Of a DNA stretch of 37,838 nucleotides, positions 29,985 through 37,838 are shown one piece after another. Below the pieces are notes generated by a model. That model ran no database searches, was not told the origin of the DNA, and was given only the letters and a program-made list of their open reading frames with translations. The stretch's first letter is position 1. Every line of letters begins with the position of its first letter. The stretch comes from Streptomyces bohaiensis (GTDB lineage Bacteria > Actinomycetota > Actinomycetes > Streptomycetales > Streptomycetaceae), in NCBI RefSeq assembly GCF_012033785.1, contig NZ_JAAVJC010000022.1:1-37838 (forward strand), written 5' to 3'. Made by a program: the position numbers and the translations under genes.

Positions 29985-29999
29985 GGAGGACCGACGCCG

Positions 30000-31202
30000 A
30001 TGACCACCCCATCGGGCGCCGGTGCCCCCCGCGCCACGGCACCCGCCGTGGCGCGGGGCGGCGACCGCGCCACCGCCCACCCCGGCTACCGCCTGCTCTT
30101 CCGCACCGTCTTCCGCCGGATGGACCCCGAGCGGGCCCACCACCTCGCCTTCGGGGCAATGCGGGCCGCGGCCCGGGTCCCCCTGGTGCGCCGGGTCGTC
30201 TCCCGGGTACTCGCGCCCAGGCCCGCGGAACTGCGGGTGCGGGCGCTCGGCCTGGACCTGCCCGGACCGCTGGGTCTGGCCGCGGGGTTCGACAAGAACG
30301 CCACGGGCATCGACGCCCTCACCATGGCCGGGTTCGACTTCGTCGAGGTCGGCACGGTCACCGGCGAGGGGCAGCCCGGCAACCCGGCGCCGCGGCTGTT
30401 CCGGCTCCCCGAGGACCGCGCGCTGGTCAACCGGATGGGCTTCAACAACGACGGCTCCGCGGCCGTCGCCCGCCGCCTCACGGAGCGCCGTCCGGCCTTC
30501 GACGCCCGGCTCGGTGTCAACATCGGCAAGACCAAAGCGGTCCCCGAGGCGGACGCCGCGGCCGACTACGTCACCTCGACCGAGCGGCTGGCCCCGCACG
30601 CCGGCTACCTCGTGGTCAACGTCAGCTCGCCCAACACCCCGGGACTGCGCAACCTCCAGGCGACCGAGCACCTGCGGCCGCTGCTCACCGCGGTGCGCCA
30701 GGCGGCGGACCGGGTGGGCGGTCCCGGCGGCCGCCGCGTCCCCCTCCTGGTGAAGATCGCCCCCGACCTCGCCGACGAGGACATCGACGCGGTCGCCGAC
30801 CTCGCGTTGGAGCTGGGGCTGGACGGCATCATCGCCACCAACACCACGATCTCCCGCGACGGTCTGGCCACCGCGGCCGACCGGGTCGAGGAGATCGGGG
30901 CGGGCGGCCTCTCGGGCGCCCCGGTGCGCGACCGCTCGCTGGCGGTGCTGCGCCGCCTGCACGCCCGTACCGGCGACCGCCTCGTCCTGGTGGGCGTGGG
31001 CGGCATCGAGACCGCCGACGACGCCTGGGAACGCATCCTGGCGGGCGCCACCCTCGTGCAGGGGTACAGCTCCTACATCTACCGCGGGCCCTTCTGGCCG
31101 CGGGCGGTGCGCACGGGGCTCGCCGAGCGCCTGCGGCAGAGCCCCTACCGGACGCTGGCCGACGCGGTCGGCGCCGACAACCGGAAGGCGGCCACCCCGT
31201 GA
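30000..31202 (+). CDS. pyrD: Dihydroorotate dehydrogenase (quinone), class 2
   Basis: Oxidises dihydroorotate to orotate, passing electrons to quinone. 400 residues. Class 2 is shown by the N-terminal membrane-associating helices ([23 protein letters not shown]) and by a Ser in the [14 protein letters not shown] motif (207-220) where class 1 has Cys. FMN-binding motifs: [45 protein letters not shown] and [13 protein letters not shown]. The first 25 residues are disordered. The ATG follows carB by 15 bases with GAGGAGGA upstream. Linkage to quinone ties UMP synthesis to respiration. Confidence 0.97.
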   Translation: MTTPSGAGAPRATAPAVARGGDRATAHPGYRLLFRTVFRRMDPERAHHLAFGAMRAAARVPLVRRVVSRVLAPRPAELRVRALGLDLPGPLGLAAGFDKNATGIDALTMAGFDFVEVGTVTGEGQPGNPAPRLFRLPEDRALVNRMGFNNDGSAAVARRLTERRPAFDARLGVNIGKTKAVPEADAAADYVTSTERLAPHAGYLVVNVSSPNTPGLRNLQATEHLRPLLTAVRQAADRVGGPGGRRVPLLVKIAPDLADEDIDAVADLALELGLDGIIATNTTISRDGLATAADRVEEIGAGGLSGAPVRDRSLAVLRRLHARTGDRLVLVGVGGIETADDAWERILAGATLVQGYSSYIYRGPFWPRAVRTGLAERLRQSPYRTLADAVGADNRKAATP

Positions 31203-32110
31203 CCCCCACCCCGCCGACCGCCCTGCCGGTGGCCACGCCCTTCGGGGAGCGCCTGCGCGCCGCCACCGCCCGCCGCGGCCCGCTGTGCGTCGGCGTGGAT
31301 CCCCACGCAGCCCTGCTGCGGGAGTGGGGGCTGGGCGAGGACGTGGCCGCGCTGGAGCGCTTCTGCGGCACGGTCACCGAGGCGCTCGCCGACCGGGTCG
31401 CCGTCGTGAAGCCGCAGTCGGCGTTCTTCGAGCGGTTCGGCTCCCGGGGCGTCGCGGTGCTGGAGCGGACCGTCGCCGACTTCCGCGAGGCCGGCGCCCT
31501 GGTGCTGCTGGACGTCAAGCGCGGCGACATCGGCTCCACGATGGGTGCCTACGCCGAGGCCTACCTCGCCCCCGACGCGCCGCTGTTCTGCGACGCCGTG
31601 ACGCTCTCGCCCTACCTGGGGTACGAGGCGCTGCGGCCGGCGCTGGACCTGGCGACGGCCTCCGGCTCCGGTGTCTTCGTGCTGGCCCGGACCTCCAACC
31701 CGGAGGGTGGCGAGGTGCAGCGCGCCCGCCGCTCCGACGGCTTGGGGGTGGCGGCCGACGTGCTCGCCCGGCTGGCGCGCGACAACGCGGCCACGGCGGT
31801 CGGGTCGCCGTTCGGCTCCTTCGGCGCGGTCGTCGGCGCCACCCTCGCCGGGGTGCCCGGCGGGGTGGGCGGCGACGGTGCGGACGGCGCCCTGACCCAC
31901 GCCGATCTGGACATCGGCGGCCCGCTGCTGCTGCCCGGGCTGGGCGCGCAGGGGGCCCGTCCGGAGGACCTGCCGGCGCTGCTGGGCCCGGCGCTCCCCG
32001 CGGCGCTGCCCAGCGTCAGCAGGGACGTGCTGCGCCGGGGGCCGGACCGCGGCGCGCTGCGCGCCGCCACCGACCGCTGGAGCGGGGAACTGGCCGCCGT
32101 CATCGGCTGA
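31199..32110 (+). CDS. pyrF: Orotidine 5'-phosphate decarboxylase
   Basis: Decarboxylates OMP to UMP, the last step. 303 residues of the type 2 (mycobacterial-like) family: [29 protein letters not shown], catalytic [13 protein letters not shown], and [11 protein letters not shown] Gly-rich stretch ([23 protein letters not shown]) before [11 protein letters not shown] makes it somewhat longer than usual. GTG start overlaps the pyrD stop. Last gene of the pyr operon. pyrE, needed between pyrD and pyrF, is not in the window. Confidence 0.96.
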   Translation: MTPTPPTALPVATPFGERLRAATARRGPLCVGVDPHAALLREWGLGEDVAALERFCGTVTEALADRVAVVKPQSAFFERFGSRGVAVLERTVADFREAGALVLLDVKRGDIGSTMGAYAEAYLAPDAPLFCDAVTLSPYLGYEALRPALDLATASGSGVFVLARTSNPEGGEVQRARRSDGLGVAADVLARLARDNAATAVGSPFGSFGAVVGATLAGVPGGVGGDGADGALTHADLDIGGPLLLPGLGAQGARPEDLPALLGPALPAALPSVSRDVLRRGPDRGALRAATDRWSGELAAVIG

Positions 32111-32127
32111 CCCGCCCTGTTCGGCCG

Positions 32128-32161
32128 CCGCGCCCCGCCACGACCCCGTGGCGGGGCGCGG
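32128..32161 (+). terminator. pyr operon terminator
   Basis: 15-bp perfect stem (32128-32142 with 32147-32161) around an ACCC loop, 18 bases after the pyrF stop. Confidence 0.85.
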
Positions 32162-32637
32162 TGCCGTTCCCGGGCGACGCGCCTGCGGTGGCCCGGCCGT
32201 GCTCCGGCGGTGCCGGGACGGCGGGTGAGCGGCGGTCGTCGGACCCGGCCCGACCGGGGGAGACCGCCGCCGACCGGCGAGGACCGTCGCCTGCCGGACA
32301 GCCGACCGGCGGGATCCGGCCGACCTCGCGTCGATTTCGGGCGGCGAAAGCCACGCTCGGGGGGCTGTGACCCGCTTCCATGACTGTTGCACCGGATGTC
32401 CACCACATCACCACGTTCCCGATCGTGGTACCTCTTCGAACATCTGCCCGTGACGCCAGGGGAAGGGTGTGGGGTACGCCGTTGCAGGTCACGGGGGGAG
32501 CGCACGACCGGCGCGCGCTCGGCCGCATGGATCATGCGCGTTCCGGAACCGTGGGCGCCGGTCCTCACGCGCCGAGGTGGTATCGGCGCAAATGTCCAAA
32601 GTCCCAACAGCTGACCTGGAGTTTTCGGTTGATCTCG

Positions 32638-32666
32638 CTGACTCGGGGCCTCTTGCCCGCTAGTCT
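32638..32666 (+). promoter_or_regulatory. Likely mihF promoter
   Basis: CTGACT (32638-32643) and TAGTCT (32661-32666) with a 17-base spacer resemble a housekeeping promoter. Transcription would start near 32673 and give a leader of about 110 bases. Confidence 0.45.
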
Positions 32667-32675
32667 CCGTCGAGA

Positions 32676-32706
32676 GCGGAGCCCGGTGCGCCGCCACCGG
32701 CTCCGC
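32676..32706 (+). promoter_or_regulatory. Structured mihF leader hairpin
   Basis: 12-bp stem with one bulged C (32676-32682 with 32700-32706; 32684-32688 with 32695-32699) and a 6-base loop, directly after the inferred start. A second small hairpin, GGTGC/GCACC, follows about 10 bases later. Target or ligand unknown. Confidence 0.4.
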
Positions 32707-32781
32707 AGCGAGCCGGGGTGCGGGGCACCGTGTCCGCTCCCTTATCCCATCCGACCGTTCGATACCTGAGGTGACGTAGGC

Positions 32782-33105
32782 GTGGCTCTTCCGCCCCTTA
32801 CCCCTGAACAGCGCGCAGCCGCGCTCGAGAAGGCCGCCGCGGCTCGCCGGGAGCGCGCCGAGGTCAAGAATCGGCTCAAGCACTCCGGTGCCTCGCTGCA
32901 CGAGGTCATCAAGCAGGGCCAGGAGAACAAGGTCATCGGCAAGATGAAGGTCTCCGCGCTGCTGGAGTCGATGCCGGGCGTCGGCAAGGTCCGCGCGAAG
33001 CAGATCATGGAGCGGCTCGGCATCTCCGAGAGCCGTCGGGTCGGCGGGCTGGGCTCCAACCAGATCGCCTCCCTGGAGCGCGAGTTCGGGAGCACCGCCT
33101 CCTGA
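32782..33105 (+). CDS. mihF: Actinobacterial integration host factor (sIHF/mIHF-type nucleoid protein)
   Basis: 107 residues, the size of Streptomyces sIHF. It binds DNA without much sequence preference and shapes the nucleoid, affecting sporulation and antibiotic output in S. coelicolor. A long basic N-terminal helix ([23 protein letters not shown]) precedes a compact helical domain with a helix-hairpin-helix-like turn ([17 protein letters not shown]). The segment after it reads RRVGGLG at 85-91, where sIHF and mIHF as I recall have RRxRGLG, so G88 stands in place of Arg. GTG start with GAGGTG 8 bases upstream, beginning (V)[16 protein letters not shown]. It precedes gmk, rpoZ, coaBC and metK, as in mycobacteria. 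Confidence 0.96.
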   Translation: MALPPLTPEQRAAALEKAAAARRERAEVKNRLKHSGASLHEVIKQGQENKVIGKMKVSALLESMPGVGKVRAKQIMERLGISESRRVGGLGSNQIASLEREFGSTAS

Positions 33106-33110
33106 CGTCC

Positions 33111-33148
33111 GGGGCGCGCGGCGGGCACGGATTTCCCCGCCGCGCCCC
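33111..33148 (+). terminator. Terminator after mihF
   Basis: GC-rich hairpin with arms 33111-33125 and 33135-33148 (two extra bases bulged in the left arm), 5 bases after the mihF stop. Confidence 0.6.
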
Positions 33149-33155
33149 CGGGCGG

Positions 33156-33161
33156 GATAAT
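33156..33161 (+). promoter_or_regulatory. -10 element of a probable leaderless gmk promoter
   Basis: GATAAT (5 of 6 bases of TATAAT) ends 7 bases before the ATG at 33168, in an otherwise very GC-rich stretch. No Shine-Dalgarno lies between. Confidence 0.5.
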
Positions 33162-33167
33162 CGCCGC

Positions 33168-33764
33168 ATGAGTGAGGTTGTCTCCGGGGGGACGTCCCCC
33201 GCGGTACCCCCCGGCCGTCCGCGGCTGACCGTTCTCTCCGGCCCCTCCGGGGTCGGCAAGAGCACGGTCGTCGCGCACATGCGGCAGGCCCATCCCGAGA
33301 TCTGGCTCTCGGTGTCGGCCACCACCCGCAGTCCCCGCCCCGGTGAACGCCACGGCGTCCAGTACTTCTTCGTCGACGACGGCGAGTTCGACAAGCTCGT
33401 CGCCAACGGGGAGCTGCTGGAATGGGCCGAGTTCGCCGGGAACCGCTACGGCACCCCGCGCAACGCGGTGCTGGAGCGGCTCGCGGCCGGCGAGCCGGTG
33501 CTGCTGGAGATCGACCTCCAGGGCGCGCGCCAGGTCCGGGAGTCCATGCCCGAGGCACGGCTGGTCTTCCTGGCTCCTCCGAGCTGGGAGGAGCTCGTGC
33601 GCCGGCTGACCGGGCGCGGCACCGAGGCCCCCGAGGTCATCGAGCGCCGGCTGACCGCCGCCCGCACCGAGCTGGCCGCGGAGTCGGAGTTCGACCACAC
33701 GCTGGTCAACACCTCCGTCGAGCAGGTGGCGGCCGAGCTGCTAGCCTTGACGCGTACCTCCTGA
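33168..33764 (+). CDS. gmk: Guanylate kinase
   Basis: Phosphorylates GMP to GDP. 198 residues. P-loop GPSGVGKS at 25-32; GMP-binding [21 protein letters not shown] and the [25 protein letters not shown] region; [13 protein letters not shown] near the second metal site. The first 17 residues are a non-conserved Gly/Ser/Pro leader. The ATG probably is the 5' end of the message. GTP supply and the alarmone (p)ppGpp meet at this enzyme, and in several bacteria (p)ppGpp inhibits Gmk. rpoZ follows by about 100 bases containing a GC-rich inverted repeat. Confidence 0.97.
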   Translation: MSEVVSGGTSPAVPPGRPRLTVLSGPSGVGKSTVVAHMRQAHPEIWLSVSATTRSPRPGERHGVQYFFVDDGEFDKLVANGELLEWAEFAGNRYGTPRNAVLERLAAGEPVLLEIDLQGARQVRESMPEARLVFLAPPSWEELVRRLTGRGTEAPEVIERRLTAARTELAAESEFDHTLVNTSVEQVAAELLALTRTS

Positions 33765-33866
33765 ACGTCTCGTCACCGCGCGTGATCGCCGCCGGGCCGG
33801 TACCGGCCGCTCGGCCGGCCCGTCCGCTGACCATGACGTTCGCACCCCACCACCGGAAGGCAGAGC

Positions 33867-34139
33867 GTGTCCTCTTCCATCGCCACGCCCGAGGGCATCA
33901 TCAATCCTCCGATCGATGAGCTGCTCGAGGCCACCGACTCCAAGTACAGCCTGGTGATCTACGCCGCCAAGCGCGCCCGTCAGGTCAACGCGTACTACTC
34001 GCAGCTCGGTGAAGGCCTGCTGGAGTACGTCGGCCCGCTGGTGGACACCCACGTCCACGAGAAGCCGCTCTCCATCGCCCTGCGCGAGATCAACGCCGGG
34101 CTGCTCACCGCCGAGGCCATCGAGGGCCCTGCGGACTGA
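33867..34139 (+). CDS. rpoZ: RNA polymerase omega subunit
   Basis: Helps assemble RNA polymerase by folding around beta'. 90 residues: [28 protein letters not shown] is the family core, followed by the actinobacterial extension ending in [15 protein letters not shown] start with GGAAGG 7 bases upstream. In E. coli omega forms part of a (p)ppGpp site, but the N-terminal MARV-type motif needed for that is absent here (SSIATPEGI), so omega may not have that role in this organism. A strong terminator follows. Confidence 0.97.
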   Translation: MSSSIATPEGIINPPIDELLEATDSKYSLVIYAAKRARQVNAYYSQLGEGLLEYVGPLVDTHVHEKPLSIALREINAGLLTAEAIEGPAD

Positions 34140-34158
34140 CACACGCCCCTGCGACACC

Positions 34159-34200
34159 GCGAAGGGGCCCGGATGCCGAGAGGCGTCCGGGCCCCTTCGC
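34159..34200 (+). terminator. rpoZ terminator
   Basis: 19-bp stem (34159-34177 with 34182-34200, one G-T wobble) and a GAGA tetraloop, 20 bases after the rpoZ stop. Confidence 0.9.
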
Positions 34201-34344
34201 CGTGCCGGGGTCCGGGACCGCTTCCCGACCGCGGGAGGTGCGTCCCCGCCGCATACCCTGGAGCCGGACGCGCCGGGCTGCCGGCGCGTCGGCGGAGTGC
34301 GACGGCGGTGGGCGCGCCCAGGCGCGGGCCCCGGGAGGAGAACA

Positions 34345-35577
34345 GTGACGCGGAGCACCGGGGCCGTTCGGCCCGAGATCGTGCTGGGCGTGGGCGGCGG
34401 CATCGCCGCCTACAAGGCGTGCGAGCTGCTGCGGCGGTTCACCGAGTCGGGCCACGCCGTCACGGTGGCCCCCACCGCCTCCGCACTGCAGTTCGTCGGG
34501 GAGGCGACCTGGGCGGCGCTCTCCGGCCGCCGCGCCTCCCACACGGTCTGGCAGGACGCGCACGAGGTGCCGCACGTCCGGATCGGTCAGCGCGCCGACC
34601 TCGTGGTGGTGGCCCCGGCCACCGCCGACGTGCTGGCGCGCGCCGCCCACGGACGCGCGGACGACCTGCTGACCAACACCCTCCTCACCGCACGGTGCCC
34701 GGTGGTCTTCGCCCCGGCCATGCACACGGAGATGTGGGAGCACCCGGCCACCCGTGAGAACGTCGCGCTGCTGCGCGACCGCGGCGCGATCGTCATCGAG
34801 CCCGCCAGCGGCCGGCTCACGGGCAGCGACACCGGCAAGGGGCGGCTCCCCGACCCGGCCGAGATCTTCGCCGTCTGCCGCCGGGTGCTGGCACGGGGCG
34901 AGCGCGCGGGCGAGCGGGACCTCGCCGGGCGCCGCGTCGTCATCAGCGCGGGCGGCACCCGGGAACCGCTCGATCCGGTCCGCTTCCTCGGCAACCACTC
35001 CTCCGGCAAGCAGGGCTACGCGCTGGCCCGCGCCGCGGTGGCGCGCGGCGCGCAGGTGACCCTGGTGGCGGCCAACACCGCGCTGCCGGACCCGGCCGGT
35101 GCGACGGTGGTGCCCGTCTCCACCACCCGCGAGCTGGCGGAGGCGGTGACGGAGGCGGCGCGCGGTGCCGACGTGGTGGTGATGGCGGCGGCCGTCGCCG
35201 ACTTCCGCCCCGTCCGCGTCGCCACCGGGAAGATCAAGAAGCGCGACGGGGTCGACCCCGAGCCCATCGCCCTGGAGCGCAACCCCGACATCCTGGCGGG
35301 GCTCGCGGCCCCCGGGGCCGACCGGCCGGCGGTGGTCGTGGGCTTCGCCGCCGAGACCGACGACGTGCTGGCCTCCGGGCGCGCCAAGCTGGCCCGCAAG
35401 GGATGCGACCTGCTGGTGGTCAACGAGGTCGGCGGCGGGCGGGCGTTCGGGACCGAGGACAACGAGGCGGTGCTCCTCGACGCCCGCGGTGGTGAGCGCC
35501 ACGTGCCGTACGGTCCCAAGGACGTGCTCGCCGACGCGGTCTGGGACGCCGTGGCGGCCGAGCCTGCACTCTCCTGA
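34345..35577 (+). CDS. coaBC: Bifunctional phosphopantothenoylcysteine decarboxylase/synthase
   Basis: Two steps of coenzyme A synthesis. 410 residues. CoaC half (1-190): flavin site GVGGGIAAYKACELLRRF, catalytic His in VPHVRIGQRAD, PAMHTEMWEHPATRENV, and the flap RLTGSDTGKGRLPDP. CoaB half: AGGTREPLDPVRFLGNHSSGKQGYALA, VMAAAVADFRP, KIKKRDG and GFAAETDD. The E. coli active-site Cys in the flap is not conserved here; as I recall the mycobacterial sequence has the same non-Cys flap. The GTG at 34345 has GGAGGAG about 5 bases upstream; the frame is open further but runs back through the terminator. Order rpoZ-coaBC-metK-priA is common in actinobacteria. Confidence 0.96.
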   Translation: MTRSTGAVRPEIVLGVGGGIAAYKACELLRRFTESGHAVTVAPTASALQFVGEATWAALSGRRASHTVWQDAHEVPHVRIGQRADLVVVAPATADVLARAAHGRADDLLTNTLLTARCPVVFAPAMHTEMWEHPATRENVALLRDRGAIVIEPASGRLTGSDTGKGRLPDPAEIFAVCRRVLARGERAGERDLAGRRVVISAGGTREPLDPVRFLGNHSSGKQGYALARAAVARGAQVTLVAANTALPDPAGATVVPVSTTRELAEAVTEAARGADVVVMAAAVADFRPVRVATGKIKKRDGVDPEPIALERNPDILAGLAAPGADRPAVVVGFAAETDDVLASGRAKLARKGCDLLVVNEVGGGRAFGTEDNEAVLLDARGGERHVPYGPKDVLADAVWDAVAAEPALS

Positions 35578-35610
35578 ACGGCCGCCGGTCGAACAGGAAG
35601 AAGTCAGAGC

Positions 35611-35660
35611 CCGATCAGGCCGCGAAGCGAACAGATCCGAACCGATCAAGGTGCGAAGCG
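35611..35660 (+). repeat. Imperfect direct repeat upstream of metK
   Basis: Two 19-base copies (35611-35629 and 35642-35660), CCGATCA-----GCGAAGCG in both, 16 of 19 positions alike, start points 31 bases apart. They lie 75-125 bases upstream of the metK -10, where an activator or repressor might bind. Confidence 0.5.
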
Positions 35661-35734
35661 GCCAGGACGCGTACGGCACCCGACTCGAATCGCCCAGTAT
35701 GCGAACGCCGTGGCTCCGCGGCGGACCCGCCCGA

Positions 35735-35740
35735 TAGACT
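35735..35740 (+). promoter_or_regulatory. metK promoter -10 element
   Basis: TAGACT matches the Streptomyces housekeeping -10 consensus and lies 76 bases before the GTG. The -35 at the expected place (about 35711-35717) is poor. The resulting 70-base leader is too short for, and shows no motifs of, a SAM riboswitch. Confidence 0.5.
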
Positions 35741-35815
35741 GCCGGCGAGCGGCGCCGCCCTGCGGCCTGCCGTTCGCCGAACGAGCCAGCAGCCGCTGCA
35801 ACCCCAGGGAGCGAT

Positions 35816-37024
35816 GTGTCGCGCCGCCTTTTCACCTCGGAGTCGGTGACCGAGGGTCACCCGGACAAGATCGCTGACCAGATCAGCGACTCCATCCTCG
35901 ACGCCCTGCTGAAGGAGGACCCCTCCTCGCGGGTCGCCGTCGAGACGCTGATCACCACCGGCTTGGTGCACGTCGCCGGTGAGGTCACCACCAAGGCATA
36001 CGCCCCCATCGCGGGTCTGGTCCGGTCGAAGATCCTCGAGATCGGTTATGACTCCTCCAAGAAGGGCTTCGACGGCGCCTCCTGCGGGGTCTCCGTCTCC
36101 ATCGGCGCCCAGTCCCCGGACATCGCCCAGGGAGTGGACACCGCCTACGAGGCACGGGTCGAGGGCGAGGACGACGCGCTGGACCGGCAGGGCGCCGGCG
36201 ACCAGGGGCTGATGTTCGGCTACGCCTGCGACGAGACTCCCGAGCTGATGCCGCTCCCGATCCACCTCGCGCACCGCCTCTCGCAGCGGCTCACCGACGC
36301 CCGCAAGAACGGCACCGTCCCCTACCTGCGGCCCGACGGCAAGACCCAGGTCACCATCGAGTACGACGGCGACAAGCCCGTGCGGCTCGACACCGTCGTC
36401 GTCTCCAGCCAGCACGCCTCCGACATCGACCTGGACTCGCTCCTCACCCCGGACATCCGGGAGTTCGTGGTGGAGCCCGAGCTGAAGGCCCTGGTCGCGG
36501 ACGGCATCAAGATCGACACCGACAACTACCGGCTGCTGGTCAACCCGACCGGCCGCTTCGAGATCGGCGGCCCGATGGGCGACGCCGGTCTGACCGGCCG
36601 GAAGATCATCATCGACACCTACGGCGGCATGGCCCGGCACGGCGGCGGCGCCTTCTCCGGCAAGGACCCGTCCAAGGTGGACCGCTCCGCCGCCTACGCC
36701 ATGCGCTGGGTCGCCAAGAACGTCGTCGCCGCCGGACTCGCCACCCGGTGCGAGGTGCAGGTCGCGTACGCCATCGGCAAGGCCGAGCCCGTCGGCCTCT
36801 TCGTCGAGACCTTCGGCACCCACCGGGTCGACGTGGAGCGCATCGAGCAGGCCATCCGCGAGGTCTTCGACCTGCGGCCGGCCGCCATCATCCGAGCCCT
36901 GGACCTGCTGCGCCCGATCTACGCGCAGACCGCCGCCTACGGGCACTTCGGCCGCGCCCTCCCCGACTTCACCTGGGAGCGCACCGACCGCACCGAGCAG
37001 CTGCGCGCCGCCGCCGGCGTCTGA
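35816..37024 (+). CDS. metK: S-adenosylmethionine synthetase
   Basis: Makes SAM from methionine and ATP. 402 residues. GHPDK at 14-18 (catalytic His), [12 protein letters not shown] from 126, and the phosphate loop [19 protein letters not shown] from 276 are all intact. GTG start with GGGAG about 5 bases upstream, giving (V)[17 protein letters not shown]. Raised SAM is known to stimulate antibiotic production in Streptomyces, so its promoter is of interest. A hairpin follows. Confidence 0.98.
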   Translation: MSRRLFTSESVTEGHPDKIADQISDSILDALLKEDPSSRVAVETLITTGLVHVAGEVTTKAYAPIAGLVRSKILEIGYDSSKKGFDGASCGVSVSIGAQSPDIAQGVDTAYEARVEGEDDALDRQGAGDQGLMFGYACDETPELMPLPIHLAHRLSQRLTDARKNGTVPYLRPDGKTQVTIEYDGDKPVRLDTVVVSSQHASDIDLDSLLTPDIREFVVEPELKALVADGIKIDTDNYRLLVNPTGRFEIGGPMGDAGLTGRKIIIDTYGGMARHGGGAFSGKDPSKVDRSAAYAMRWVAKNVVAAGLATRCEVQVAYAIGKAEPVGLFVETFGTHRVDVERIEQAIREVFDLRPAAIIRALDLLRPIYAQTAAYGHFGRALPDFTWERTDRTEQLRAAAGV

Positions 37025-37051
37025 CACCGCACGCAGTGCACCACCCCTGTT

Positions 37052-37074
37052 CCCCCGGCCCCCGCGGCCGGGGG
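37052..37074 (+). terminator. metK terminator
   Basis: 9-bp perfect stem CCCCCGGCC/GGCCGGGGG with a 5-base loop, 27 bases after the metK stop. Confidence 0.7.
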
Positions 37075-37190
37075 CACACGGCCGCGGCCTGTCCGGACCG
37101 TCCGCCCACGGCCGCGGGGTCTCGCACACCTCCGCGGGCGGGCGGGGGCGGAGACCGGCCGCTGTCCGCGACGTCTGGTGTACTGGCCGG

Positions 37191-37838
37191 GTGAGTACCG
37201 AGCACGACCAGCAGGAGGGCCCCGAACAGCTCGCGCTGCTCAGCGGGGTACGAGGCGCCGGTGCCGGGAAGCAACCGCGGGCGCGGCCCCGGACCTGGCG
37301 CGACGCCCCGCGGGCGTCTGCGCTCCCCGTGGCGCGGGTCCTGGTGGACAAGGGCCAGCTGCACCTGGACCGGCTCTTCGACTACGCCGTCCCCGAGGCG
37401 CTCGACGCCGACGCCCGTCCCGGCGTACGGGTGCGTGTGCGGTTCGGCGCCGGGGAGCGCGGCGGACGCCGCGAGGGCGGCGGGCTGATCAACGGCTTCG
37501 TGGTGGAACGGGTGGCCCGCAGCGACTTCCCCGGCACGCTCGCCCCGCTCGCCCAGGTGCTCTCGCCGGAACCGGTGCTCACTCCGGAACTGCTCACCCT
37601 GTGCCGTTCGGTGGCCGACCGGTACGCGGGCTCCCTGGCGGACGTGGTGCAACTCGCCGTTCCGCCCCGGATGGCGCGCGCCGAACGAGCCGCGGTCCCG
37701 GAACCCCCGCCCCGCCCGGCGCCGCCGGAGCCCGGCGGCTGGCAGGACTACCGCGCCGGCGCCGCCTACCTGGACGCGCTGACCGGCGGCCGCGCCCCAC
37801 GGGCGGTGTGGAACGCACTGCCCGGCCCCGGCTGGCCC
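37191..37838 (+). CDS. priA: Primosomal protein N' (PriA), N-terminal part, cut by window end
   Basis: 216 codons to the end of the window, all open. After a basic, disordered leader of about 45 residues (QPRARPRTWRDAPRASALPVA) comes the PriA 3'-DNA-end-binding domain: VARVLVDKGQLHLDRLFDYAVPEAL, GVRVRVRFG, GFVV, ERV, and VLSPEPVLTPELLTLCRSVADRYAGSLADVVQLAVPPR. The helicase part lies beyond the window, so whether this is an active helicase or the helicase-defective type reported in some actinobacteria cannot be told. The GTG at 37191 has no Shine-Dalgarno; a TGTACT 6 bases before it hints at a leaderless message. Confidence 0.9.
   Translation, partial: MSTEHDQQEGPEQLALLSGVRGAGAGKQPRARPRTWRDAPRASALPVARVLVDKGQLHLDRLFDYAVPEALDADARPGVRVRVRFGAGERGGRREGGGLINGFVVERVARSDFPGTLAPLAQVLSPEPVLTPELLTLCRSVADRYAGSLADVVQLAVPPRMARAERAAVPEPPPRPAPPEPGGWQDYRAGAAYLDALTGGRAPRAVWNALPGPGWP

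Larger units (their letters stand above)
32162..32781 (+). other. Long intergenic region upstream of mihF
   Basis: About 620 bases with no gene I can support. Frames crossing it have mixed third positions (the longest, 32380-32769, is only about 65 percent GC there in its first part, against about 90 percent in real genes). Part of it (about 32375-32440 and 32580-32670) is less GC-rich than its surroundings. It holds a promoter candidate and a structured leader for mihF. Confidence 0.6.

Noticed and set aside
32380..32769. 129-codon plus-strand frame before mihF
   Set aside because: Third-position GC too low for a gene here, Arg/Pro-rich translation, no ribosome binding site, and it covers the likely mihF promoter and leader hairpins.
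35578..35815. SAM riboswitch in front of metK
   Set aside because: No SAM-I or SAM-II core motifs or kink-turn seen, and the leader after the -10 is only about 70 bases.
34105..35835. 576-codon minus-strand frame opposite coaBC
   Set aside because: Antisense to a gene with clear motifs, crosses the rpoZ terminator, and shows no domain.

Overview
The window is a high-GC actinobacterial chromosome segment made almost entirely of core genes. It is most likely from Streptomyces or a close relative. The main reasons are a BldD that matches, as I remember it, the S. coelicolor protein almost throughout, with its cyclic-di-GMP motifs at the same residue numbers; a 107-residue sIHF-type nucleoid protein; the order rel ... 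hisS ... rpsD ... ruvX-mltG-aroE-aroC-aroK-aroB ... efp-nusB-bldD-pyrR ... carAB ... mihF-gmk-rpoZ-coaBC-metK-priA; frequent GTG starts; and start-stop overlaps. I see no transposase, phage gene, tRNA, rRNA or CRISPR array.

Layout. 1-6.9 kb: 3' part of rel ((p)ppGpp synthetase/hydrolase), a convergent DUF349 protein, then a metallo-beta-lactamase-fold hydrolase, hisS and a VKOR membrane protein. 7-10.2 kb: rarA, a convergent DUF2470 (HugZ-like) gene with an iron box at its promoter, and rpsD. 10.4-17.9 kb: DUF948 and DUF6167 proteins, ruvX, mltG and the shikimate genes aroE, aroC, aroK, aroB, aroQ. 18-21 kb: a P-loop kinase-like protein, an M24-peptidase-like protein with lost metal ligands, efp and nusB, closed by a strong two-way terminator against bldD. 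21.6-32.1 kb: bldD faces the pyrimidine operon pyrR-pyrB-pyrC-(PH-like membrane protein)-carA-carB-pyrD-pyrF, which encodes all of UMP synthesis except orotate phosphoribosyltransferase (pyrE). 32.8-37.8 kb: mihF, gmk, rpoZ, coaBC, metK and the 5' part of priA.

How it fits together. The set links nucleotide supply (pyr genes, gmk), aromatic and cofactor supply (aro genes, coaBC, metK), translation (hisS, rpsD, efp), transcription (nusB, rpoZ) and global control (rel, bldD, mihF). Three control sites read directly from the sequence: two abutting 15-bp BldD boxes over the bldD promoter; a PyrR-binding hairpin whose lower stem takes in the pyrR Shine-Dalgarno; and a 19-bp DmdR/IdeR iron box in front of the DUF2470 gene.

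Departures from expectation: alaS is absent between the DUF6167 gene and ruvX, and ppiB is absent between rel and the hydrolase, although both are neighbours there in S. coelicolor and M. tuberculosis as I recall. The mihF product has Gly in place of an Arg reported to matter for DNA binding in the mycobacterial homologue. I found no new multi-gene defence or biosynthetic system; the interest lies in the regulatory sites, the degenerate enzyme and the synteny breaks.
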